Origin: Buxus sempervirens
Taxonomy: Eukaryota > Streptophyta > Magnoliopsida > Buxales > Buxaceae
DNA length: 64,000 bases
Assembly: GCA_947561395.2 (NCBI GenBank)
Contig: OX387183.1
Span: forward strand, 2,055,883 to 2,119,882
Reading direction: 5' to 3'
Part shown: positions 11,809 through 23,000 of the stretch, piece after piece
How the letters are laid out: the number at the start of each line of letters is the position of its first letter
Numbering within the stretch: position 1 is the stretch's first letter
Notes under the pieces: model-generated
Seen by the model: only the letters and a program-made list of their open reading frames with translations
Databases searched by the model: none
Told to the model about the DNA's origin: nothing
Program-made: the position numbers and the translations under genes

Positions 11809-14689
11809 CTTCTCTACCGATCTTCAGGATGTACTTCTTACTGGAATAGTCCAACAAATCCCAATTTCCTCATGATTTCAACTATTTACCAAAGTGGTTC
11901 TTCTTCCTTTTTAATCAATCTGATTATAGTATTATGCTTATTTTTTAATAAAGAGCTTGTATATTCTATATTATATAAAGAGGACGTATGTCCAAATATG
12001 ATCTATTTTAATAAAGAGTATGTATATTTTATATTATATATTTTTTTCTATGTCTTAATATTAGATAGATAAAGCCACTTATAAGATGGACAAAGCTAAG
12101 ATGGAGCAATTATCCAATCTATTATTCAATATCTTTCTATTATATAGTGTAATATATATACGTGATTTATTTAATAAAACCCATTATAGTCTTTTAATAT
12201 TAACACAGATCCTCTGAAGTTTAAATTTAATATTACCTTTGTCCATAATGACTATGAGGATTAACTTATTTTCAATTTGATTTAAGTTGGCTCAGTCTCA
12301 AACCATAATCAAATCAAATTAACACTCTTTTTTAATTTGAGATTGAGGCAACTCTTTATATTTAAACTCAAGAATATCCAACCCAACATGAGTTGTAGTT
12401 TTAGAGTAGTTTAAATCAAGTTATGTTTTTAATTATCACAAAAAAGAATTGACAATAAAAATCGGGGTTAATTTTGGGTAGAACGACTTCAATTTTCCTT
12501 TTAATTTTTATATTAAGATATTATAATTTATGAATTCTTGAAAATTTATAAAAATTAATAATTCAAAGAGCATACATCAAAACTCACCTTCAGTTTTTTA
12601 TTTTTCTTTTTAAGATTATTTTCATTCATTATGTTGTTTCATGACTAAAAAGTTAATGAAACAAAAAGAAACATAGTAAAAAAAAAAAACAAAGGGTCAA
12701 CCACTCCTACTCTGAGATAAATTTGGGTAAGTTTATGAATAAAATAAAAAAAACTTCAATTTCATGATTTAAAAAATTAATAGATCATGGCAATCCATAT
12801 TATTATAAATAGTTGTAAGTTAATAATAATAAAACTTATATTACATGAGAGGGGAGAAATTATGTACATTTATATACAATTTACCAAATGACTTCTATAA
12901 CATCGTGATGCTAAATAATACCATCTTACTTACAGATAACCATTAAGAATTTATGATATTTCTTGTGATACTTGTTTTATTTAAAGTCAAATCAAAATGA
13001 AAAGCACAAAAAATCATGTAAGTTCTACTTGGATGATAAAATATTTCTATTCTAACTAATATATATTTAAAATTTTAATATTTTGGTTGTCCACTTAAAT
13101 AGAAAATTTTTATGTTTTTAGGACCAATAGGTCCTTTTGACTACTACCGTTGGTTGTGTTTTAGATTACATACTGTCTTTTGAATGAAAAAATAAACAAA
13201 AGAAATTAAAAATCATTCGACCATCCACCTGATTTTTTTATTGGAAAGCCATTTTGGCCGTAAAAGTATTTGGGTATACATTTTTACTCATCAAATACTC
13301 ATTTAACATATTCTAAAAATTCAAAGCTAAATTAACCTAAAGCCAAACACCTTAAATTTATTTATTTTTGAGATTGAAAACAAGAAACAAACATTAAAGT
13401 TAAAAGTTTACACAAAAGGGACCATACCCATACTCAGAGTTCAACCAATACAATATAAAGATGCACCTATCCATCATATACATTCTCGGATTCCATTTCT
13501 TCATTTTTTTTCCTTTGTTTCCTTCTTTTATTCATTATCATGATTCTTTAAGGCGATTCCGCTATTTTACACATTAACTAAGCGTCAATAATCTCAACAG
13601 CATCTGCAACAATAAGGATGAGCTCCAAGAGAACACTTCATACGTTGCATTAAGTCCTATCCAAGCCATTAGATAGCCCCAAAAACTTTAACGTCAACTG
13701 TGCTACTTCTTGCCATGATATGGTCATGGCCCTTGCCTCAAATGTAGGACCCATTTACAGGACATCGTCTGTATCAGTGACTTCCATGCAGGTGAAAACA
13801 ATTTGTATACTGGTGATCACTTAAAATCAGTCTTCAAAGTGTTGCAACAGATGGAAGATCCATACGTCCTTGTCGGTGAAATTCAACAATCAATAAAGAA
13901 CCTCTTTTCCATATCGGAGACCTTTTCCTCTCTTAGATGGAAAGGATTTCACCAAGAAGAATAAAAGAACTCAATGCCTTTCTCCTCTTCCTATGTCTCT
14001 TACATATAAAAGAACATCAATTTTATGTTTTTAATTAATAGAATAAACTAAGTTCTTTTGAGCTTTTAAACTGAAACCTTTTGAGCTTCTTCTTAGTCCA
14101 CATGTCATTATACTTTATATGCTAAATTGATTGCTTCACCCTTACAAAACATTTTTATTCAATGTAAAATCCATTAGTAGGTGATAAATTATTTAATAAC
14201 TTACAAATAGCATTCTAATTTTAATCAAGAGGGTGTAAAATATGGACAATCCAAGAGACTATCCATAAATATAACAGTTTTATGTTGAGTATTAATAGAA
14301 TAAACTAAAGCCTTTTGAACTTCTAAACTAAAACCTTTTGAGCTTCTTCTTAGTAACTCATGTAGCATTTATTCCTAAGATCAAGAGAGTGTAAAATATG
14401 GGCACTCTGAGAGATTGTCAATAAATAAGTTAGTTTTATGTTAAGAATTAATAAAATAAACTGAAACCTTTTGAGCTTCTTCTTAACTCATGTAGCCTTA
14501 TTCAACATGGAAAAGTCATTGTAAATAATGTTAATAAATGCTAAATAGGGAAAATTTTTATAAATTACATCATTATCCTTTATATGTTGATTGACTACTC
14601 AATTCTTTCAAACATTTTTATTCAACAAAAAAACCATTAGTTAGTGATAGATTATTTAATAAATTTTGGATAGCAATGTAATTTTAATC
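11809..14689. other. Gene-poor AT-rich spacer
   Basis: No frame, RNA gene or bounded element that I can support. Two or three diverged direct copies of a segment containing CTTTTGAGCTTCTTCTTAG occur near 14,085, 14,338 and 14,472, an irregular local duplication. Confidence 0.5.
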
Positions 14690-15250
14690 TAGGGAGTAGG
14701 GGAAAAGGAAGTGATGACCAAAAAAGAAGGTTTTTGCTTTTAGGAGTAGTAGAATACCTTATTTTGGGCTTTCCACACAATCCAACTGATATTAGCCCAT
14801 GCCGCAGCTGCCTGACAGTGTTCTTCTTCATTCCCTTTCAGTAATCTCTGCAACAGCCTCTCTTTGAAATTTATTGGTTGAGTTTCCCATGTTCCCCGAC
14901 AACAAAAAACCACAATGATGTAATGAATGAATAAGTGTCTAATAGAGTCTTGACTCGTTTTGCAAAGAGCACACTCCAGGTAATCCTATTGTCTATTGGA
15001 GCATATCATTGGTAGGGCGCCTATTTTGACTACACTTCCAAATGAAATGCTTATTCTTTTGAGCGCATGTAGATGCTGGATTTTCAGCCACCCACTATCT
15101 TGTCAACCCTATATTTTGCAGGGACTCTCCCAGCTGATGCCCATACAAAGGCTATAGGTTTATTTGTTGTACTTGATTTTTAGACATGTATTTTGCTGAA
15201 TAGTCAGATCTCCTAGGACTTATCCTATCCTCTGTAAAATTTTGGAAGAT
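14690..15250 (-). mobile_element. Decayed LINE, zinc-finger RVT region
   Basis: Read on the minus strand, scattered pieces look like the region after reverse transcriptase in plant L1 elements: a CxLC-like segment, a HLFIH-like segment and a final W-(I/V)-W-KAQNK-like stretch. All are broken by many stops and frame changes. There is no tail or target-site duplication. The identification rests on these faint motifs only. Confidence 0.4.
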
Positions 15251-16865
15251 GTTTGAATGGATGATTATGAAGGTTAAGTCAATGTGCTTTTAGATGCCTC
15301 AATAATCACCCATTCACATATGCTGAATGGGTGATTATGCAAGTTAAGCCAAGCTAGCCTAAACATATCAAACCCATTCACATATGCTGACATCTCACTA
15401 CCATTGAGACATTCAAAACTGGTTCTCTCTATTTTACTTATTCAGGAATCAAAGCTGCATCTAAAAGTAAGGAGAAATGAAAATAAAAAAAGGAATAAAA
15501 AAACAACAAAAAAAAACATAAAATAGGGGTGCAAATTAGCAAATTATCCTAAAATTATGTGTTCTAGATAACAGCGAGCATTTGCTAGAACTTCCTTCTT
15601 ACAGCTGCACTCTTCTGTGTCCATAATTATACTGTTTTTTGTCATTTTTGGATAGAAAATAAGATGTTGGTGCAATTGGGTGGTTTTATTCAATCTAAGT
15701 CAACTACTTTTTTCTTTCTTTATTCTTCTTATCTAGGAATATTTTTTCATTTAATAATTTTTTAAAGAAATTAAAAGGATAATTATTAATATATTCACGA
15801 ATAAGGATGCTACATTTTGGATGCAATGATTAACCAAATTTCTTTCCATGGATTTAATAATTCAAATTTCCCTTTTCCACCTTTTCGTTTCTTTTTTATT
15901 TGAAAAAATGACAACAAAACTTCATGCCTAGGTTAAGGTGGATGTTAATTTCTTCTCTTTCTTTCTATTATTTTTTTTTCAGCTTAATGTTGCCTTGGGT
16001 AATCAAAGGGAGCATTATAAGGTTTGTTTCATCATGGTTATTTAGATACCGCGCAATGCATGGGCTACATTTCTAATTTATTATATTATTATATAAATAA
16101 ACCTCAAGGGTTTATTTTGTAAAAGGAAAACCATAATATGGGTTTCAATGCCGATCTAACCATATCCCAACCCAATGATATTAAGAAACTACAAATTAAA
16201 CTTATTTTAGAGTTACCATAAAGGCAGAGTTACTTTGGAATATCTGTGAAAGCTGATCAAATTTTGGACGAGTGTAGTCAACCATAAGATTTTCAGGCTA
16301 GCCTTGCTTGGTCAGATGTCCTTGCTATATATTATGAGTTGGTCAGATGTTCTTGCTATATATTATGAGTAATATTATAAATACAACTTTCTATAGGTTA
16401 AGCAATATCTAAATTGTTTGATATTATTTTTTGAATGCTAGCAAGTCTATGATTTATTATTGTATGAGAGTCTATTACTTGTGCATATATATATATATGT
16501 TTATGCTGAGTGTGTGTATGTGTTTGGTCAAAAATTTCTGCAGGTCATGATATACCGGATTAGATTCGATCACCTTGTCCAAGCTGACCACAAATATAGG
16601 ATTTAACCATCAGGGCCAAGGATTACTAGCCAACTAGAAGATGAAATGTGTTCTACTTTTCATTGGATACACGATTTCCCAATGAGTTCAAAAGTCAATA
16701 ATCTCAATCAAATAATTTTAGCCATTTGCTTTCTCCATTGCTATAAGAATCGTATCAATGATTGAATAAGTCAATAATCAGCTTGCCCAAATGAATGTAA
16801 ATTGATTAAACAATTACATCAAATTTCTGAAACTTTAATATGATAATTATCTGTACTAATATATA
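15251..16865. other. Gene-poor AT-rich spacer
   Basis: No supportable gene. It contains small local direct repeats, for example a CATTCACATATGCTGA segment at about 15,310 and 15,378 and a GGTCAGATGT(C/T)CTTGCTATA repeat near 16,310 and 16,343. Confidence 0.5.
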
Positions 16866-16867
16866 AA

Positions 16868-17916
16868 TGGAACTGCCAAGATTCTGGCCTGATAATCTAT
16901 GCCCAAATCGTCCCTCAGCTTTTTCCTATATTACCGATTTGTTATGCCACATCATAACCGAACTACTTGCGATTTGAATTCTTGCTGGAGTTTTTTCTAA
17001 GTAGGTCCCACATGATTTGCTAATCGTATTCACTTTAAACTCTTGCTAGAGTTTTTCCTAAAGAAGCTCCACGTAATTTGATATGTGCATAGCGTGTCTA
17101 ATCCCGTAATATGGTTTAATGCCCAAAACCTTCTCATATTAACCACATGCCAAACTTCAGATCTCAACAACTCCTCTCAACTCTCCAATTCTTAAAACCT
17201 CAATCATCACCACATGGTTTGACTCGCATCGCCTCTAGTACACACACCCTCACATCATGGTGGGACCTCCCCACACATTCATGTAGGGGGCCCACCATTC
17301 ATGCGAGGTGGTGTGTACACTCTCCGCTGTAGACAATGTCCATTGCACTTGGTTTGCCATTCCAACATCCTTATAGGCAACTAAACCCTAGATAAGAGAT
17401 TTTACCATTTCTCCCCATCCTTTTAAACTTCTAATCGGAGAATTTGTAAATCGAAATGATAACCAAAGGGATCTAGATTGCAAATGCATCTTGAATTGAA
17501 AAATAATTTAAGCTTTGCAAATCCCTGAGATTTAAGATCTTCACCTTTTGATGTTTATGTTGTAGCCTAAGAAGTAGCTATAGTAAGCACAATAAAGAAG
17601 ATATGTTCAAGCATCTGAATGCATAGAATGCTAGAACTAAAAAGCAAGAAACCATGCCAGAATATCAACTAGGAGATTAGACTATGCGCGTAACAAATTA
17701 CTTGGAACCCACTTAGAAAAAATTACAAAAAGGGTCTTAAGTAAATTTGGTTAACAAATTATGTAGGGCCCACTTAGAAAAACTTCAACAAGAGTTCAAC
17801 TCGCATGCGGTTCGATTATGTTGATGTGTCATAATAAATCGAAAAAATAGAAAAAAAATAAGAGACGATTTGAGTAATAGATTATCAGGCCAGAATTTTG
17901 ACAGTTCTATTATTTA
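16868..17916. mobile_element. Pack-MULE-like element with long inverted ends and a captured gene piece
   Basis: Left arm about 16,868-17,106 and right arm about 17,682-17,916 are diverged inverted copies (tips GAACTGCCAAGATTCTGGCC and, reversed, GAACTGTCAAAATTCTGGCC). About 240-bp inverted ends suit Mutator-like elements. The interior (17,107-17,681) is not transposon-like: it is a diverged copy of the neighbouring 17,917-18,310, the second exon and 3' region of the small gene. The copied exon 2 still reads to the same stop. A further 150-bp insertion, ending in the tip CGCTGTAGACAATG, interrupts the captured piece near 17,205-17,360. I could not find a clean 9-bp target-site duplication. Confidence 0.55.
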
Positions 17917-18222
17917 ATGCCTAAAACCTTCTCATATTAGTCATATGCGAGACTTCAAACTTCAGATCTCAACAACTCTTATGTTGACTCTAGAATTCTT
18001 AAAACCTCAAGCAGGTCCGCCCTTTCAAGATCCTTATAGGCGACTAAACCTAGAGAAGAGATTTACCATTTCTCCCCATCCTTTTAGACTTCTAATCAAA
18101 GAATTTGTAAATCGAAATGCTAACCATAGGGATCTGGATTGCAACTAGATCTTGAAATGAACAATAATTTAGCTTTGCAAAACCCTGAGATCTAATATCT
18201 TCACCTTCTGATGCGTTGAAGC

Positions 18223-18807
18223 CTAAGAAGTAGCTATAATAAGCACAACCAAGAAGATATGTCCGAGCATCTGAACGCATAGACCGCTGGAACTAAAAAG
18301 CAGGAAACTATGCCAGAATCTCAACTCGGATTGTTATCGGCAACGTACAGCGCTGAAGACGCTATTGATCACAGAAAGCGCATCAGAGACTCTAATTTGT
18401 TGCCTTAAACTAACCACGACCTAAGCAGCTTCAAAAGAGAAAAATACGAAATCATCAAAGAGAAGGCTGGGAGAGTAATTAATGATTTTGATACATGATC
18501 AACAAGCGTAGAATTAGAAAAAAAACAGAAGAAAATTAAATGAAAAGAAGGTTTCAACGTACGCGCGTAATCAATGTCGCTGTGTCTTCTTCTTCGAAGA
18601 ACAACACAAACAAAAAATTTCCAAAATCTACGAAAGAAAAAGCCAGAAAGAGACCGAAAGAGATTAAAAAGGCGAAAGAAGAAGAAAAAAAAAGTACCTC
18701 CAGTGACGCTGGACAGTTGCGTGCTTGAGAGAGATTCGCATGAGAGCCAGGAGCCCTAATTCATAAACAAATCGAGAGCAACAGAGAGATCTTATGTGAA
18801 GAGCCAT
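18223..18807 (-). CDS. Small two-exon gene of unknown function (unit 1 copy)
   Basis: Exon 1 (18698-18807) starts ATG and ends at a GAG|GTACTT donor; exon 2 (18223-18292) follows a TTTTTAG acceptor and ends in TAG. Joined, they give 59 residues: a basic N-terminal half (MALHIRSLCCSRFVYELG..., ..KHATVQRHW) and a hydrophobic C-terminal segment (HIFLVVLIIATS) that could be a membrane span. The structure is the same in unit 2 (36835-37417). It lies 1.2 kb downstream of MTP on the same strand, with a telobox-like AAACCCTAG upstream (18,885) and a TATA-like TTTTATAG. The product is not recognised; the exon 2 junction is inferred, and the transcript could be non-coding. Confidence 0.4.
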
Positions 18808-20008
18808 TTGAGACGGTTTTATAGATAATGAGGATGAAATGGTCTGGATTGTGCCGCTCGTGTTGGAGATAATACGATGAAAACCCTAGCAAGCGTCATT
18901 GGACATAAAATGTCTTCAATGCCCCTTTACTCTGCCAATTTACAATCACATATGATTTTACTAATTAATTAGGAACCTGTTTTACTCTAGGAATTTATTT
19001 TTTGTCTATGTGTGTGTTTTGGTGCTGCCTGATCTTGTAGCAGCAAAAATAATAATAATCTATAATGTAAAACGGCCCCTGGAGAATGTGTTAAACATGT
19101 AATCTTTTATTCCCAATACAACCTTAAAATGCCTTTTTATGGGATAACTTGGATATTTTCTGTTTTTTGTTTTCACTTAACCAAAACGATACCATTTAAA
19201 AATTTTTAAGCCTTCAATGTGGCAAAAAATCACTCACATCCCCTTCGAAAATGCAACTTTGAAAATTCTTGACTAACATCTGCCGCTTAAAAAGCTCATC
19301 CCTTTTGTTCATATTGACTTTTATCTCTCAAGAGTTAAGCCAGCCACTTGTGTTTTAATAATATAAAGTACCCAATTATAAAAATTATGCTTTTGGAAAG
19401 CTAACATCAACAGTGTTATTTGAATAACCAATACTGAATTTTGTATGTTTATAAATAAGTTTGTTTTGTTTTGTTCTTTTTTTTTTTCTTTTCTAATTTT
19501 TGGTGTTATTATGCTAATTAATGCAGTCTTTCATTCAATACCTCTATACCATGCAAAAATAAGAGGATTTAGACCCCTTCCTGAAAGTTCTAAATTTGAG
19601 GATGTAGCCATACATGGTGAGACAAAGCATTTCCTTCAGTAAAACCCCAAAAATATTTAAAATTTTGAAAAACTGCAGTAATTCATAACAATATCTGATA
19701 TGTAGGAGCTTGAATACAAATAACCATGCATGTGGCCTTTTTAGCTCATCATAAACACACAACTCTCCAAGTCCTATCACTGTGAGGACTCATACCCATG
19801 ATAAATGTACATCTTTAGATATCAAAACACTGATTTGTCTCTACCAAAATCACAGTTTCCAGTCACAACTGCATATGGCAAAGCCTATTAGGATATAAGT
19901 TAAGGCCCTCTTGTCTACTCATATGTACATCCACTCTTTATGATGGTGTTTCAAATCCCAAAGACCGAAAACACTTGCATTTGTTATTTGAACTGACACT
20001 TAAAGCAA
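18808..20008 (-). promoter_or_regulatory. Spacer between MTP B 3' end and the small gene, with its promoter
   Basis: Homologous to 8483-9680 and 37,418-38,680. On the minus strand it holds the MTP 3' UTR, A/T-rich runs, then the telobox-like AGGGTTTTC and TATA-like segment just upstream of exon 1. No other gene. Confidence 0.45.
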
Positions 20009-23000
20009 TCAAGGCTGACTGTTGGGCAGTCTACTAAGAACAGAGTGCTCTGGCTTGTGATCACACTCGAAATCCAGGTGAACGAATGCCCGCTCTACTT
20101 CAGGGAGTTTCTCAATCTTAATCTGCAAACTCTCTCCAATCGCATGGGCTTCTTTCAATGGCAAATCTTCTTGTAGTTCAATGTCAACCTGTAACAACAA
20201 AAGAAAATCTTTTTTAGCAAAAGAACAGAATAATAGCAACAAATAAATTATAAAATAAACCATTAATACAGTGAGCTATAAGAAAGAGCAGTTAGACTTC
20301 CAAATTAATTGTTTCTATACTTTTAGCGACATTTGGCCCTACTTGTGCTCATGGGCAAGTAATTTCACATAAGAGACTTACACTGTGGCATTTATCCATA
20401 GCAGCAATAAGTTGCTTAAAATGAAAAAAATGATATTTGGTAAATAGATTCTACTAAAGTGCTTGTCTTGACATATGATGGGAATTATCTTATTTAGGGA
20501 TAAAAATATCATTTTAAGTTACACATGTATATGTGGCTGAATTTTTCCATTTTCAAATAGTTAGGCCTCGAATGATTTACACAATTTGAGAGAAGTTGGG
20601 TGTGAACAATTGTCATTCCTGTATAGTTTATAAATATTAGAAGTTTTCCATTATTCTAACTTAAAAGAATTTTTCATTATAAATAATGAGTCTATCATTG
20701 TCATGTAAAGAAGTCTTTAAAACAAGTTTCAAACTTTCAAATATATCATTCAGATTTTTTAGATATTACAAGTTTTCCACTGTGCTTTTGCAAAATTAGT
20801 TGTGAAAATCCAGAAGTCGGGTCGAGGGGTGATTCCTCTTTACAGTGCATTTGTTTAAACTCATTTGGGGAAAACTCTGTCCCACATTGCAAACAAACAC
20901 CCATTTCTTATAGGAACTCATTCCAAGCCGTGGAATGAGTCCCCAGAATGGACACCAAACAGGGCCTCACTGATGTCTAGAAAAGAACTTCCCACATAAG
21001 TAATTAGTATAAATTTTGCTCAGCAATACCACCTTAAGTGCTATCCTCCATTTTTGCCTATAAGTGCCAAACCCAACCTTAATCTCAAGTTAAAAATCAA
21101 ACTAATTAATTGCAAATTAATATAAAAAACACTTCTCCACCAAATGGAAAAGGGAGTTTCAAGAAAATTCGAGAAAGTGAGAGGGGGTGTTCATCACTGA
21201 CCTCAACGAAATAGAGAACACCAAAGGTGTATGCACGCACTGTGTCAACATGCTTGATCTGAGGATGGTGCCTTATGACGAGGTATGTCAATTTTTGCAG
21301 GACTTCAGGAGGGGCTGATTGTCCAACCAGGGAAGCTACATCAAGAATCATAACAGTTAACTGTAGGGAATTATGATCATGATAACAGATTTCTTCCCTC
21401 AAAAGAAAAAAAGATTAAAAAAAATATATTTATTCCTTAGTTCAATAATCATTTGCAGTAATTCAAACAAATTCTCAAAATGAGATTGGTTAAATCTATT
21501 AAAAGGAAAACAAGGTGAAACGGGAAGGGAGGGGAAGGAATACTGAAGGAGCTACCTGCATTCTCCATAACAGTCCCAGACCAATTTGAAATTGTATAGA
21601 TTGCAAGGACCATAGCACCAATAGGGTCAATCCACCAATAGAATAAATCACCGAGAACAGCGGCAACTAATCCAACTACATTTGTTATCACATCAAAATA
21701 ATGATCCTGGCAATAGCCATGAAAGAAAAAGGTGAAAAATATACCAAAGAATTGTGCAACTGAATGAGGATAGAAGAAATGTTACAACTAGGAGCTTCAA
21801 ATAAGGCAAGTTAGAGAAAACCTTTGCATAGGCACGGACGATCTTGTTCCCTGAGGTTCTGCAGTATAACCAAAGGGCAAGCTTTACTCCAGTAGCACCC
21901 AACATGATTGAGTACAACCAAACCAGTTGCTTCGTGGTCATCTTCATAGAAGGTTCATTTTTGACTAACTGTTCTATAGCCTGGACCAGCACCTGAAAGC
22001 CTGGAAAAAAGATGAGCAGGAACCAGTGTCGTTTTATGAATGCTACATTCCCAGAGGCCACTGATGTATAGCCCATAGGGAAAAATCTATGATGATTTAA
22101 AAACAAGAAACCTCTAGATATTATTCAGGTTTTTGGGAAAATTGCTATAGCATGCTATTCGAGTTTTAGCCATTTCATAGCAATATTCAAATCAAAAAGT
22201 GATTTCTTGGCACAAAATTTCTTTCCTTTTTCTTTTTTCAATAAAACCCTTTTCAAATCCTTTGTAGGGTGAGAACACATGCACTACAGCTTATCTTTCA
22301 TATACCAGTCTCTCCAATCCTCTCTCCACACACACATATATCGTTGAATACTAGGGTGGTAACATTGAACATATAACCGATTATTTGCAACAGGAATTTC
22401 ACACTTCATGGGACATCTGTACGAAATCTAGAAGCAACTGCAATAACTCCAAACATGCAGCAATCTAAATCATAATTAATCCACTTGTCTTTTCTTCCAT
22501 TCAATCTCATACACCTAGTGCTACATTTTACATATTCATCAATTTTGCTTAGCTGATCAAATTTAATCCATTTTATTAGATGATGATTTTTAATTTAAAG
22601 TATTTCTTTCCAATTTATAATTGGAATTTTTATTTTTTAAAATTAATTCAAATCTTTTGATTTGGCAGTTACTTAAGTTCATACTCCATCTAAGAGGAAC
22701 AACCTTAACTGTATGTGAATTTTTTTCCAACACTTGATTATTGTGCTTTCTTGGAGTTCAAATAATAAGTTTTAAAGTGAAATAGTAAAATCAGAAGCTC
22801 CCATCAAGTTTCCTAATTAATCAAGTTATACTCCTAAAGTTTATAATTATTTATACTTGTCATTAATTTTGATTGCCACTAGCATATATTTTGATTGAAC
22901 CACACATACACATGCACACTTTTCAAAGGGGGCTACCTAGGCACCTAAGCAGTTTGTTAAGATCATGAATTTGGGTGCCTCAGTATTTTCAAACTAGGTG

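Noticed and set aside
18540-18759. Lys/Arg-rich plus-strand frames (..KARKRPKEIKKAKEEEKK..), also at 37151-37363
   Set aside because: They are the antisense of the purine/pyrimidine-rich intron just after exon 1 of the small gene; the apparent protein is a by-product of AAG/GAA runs.
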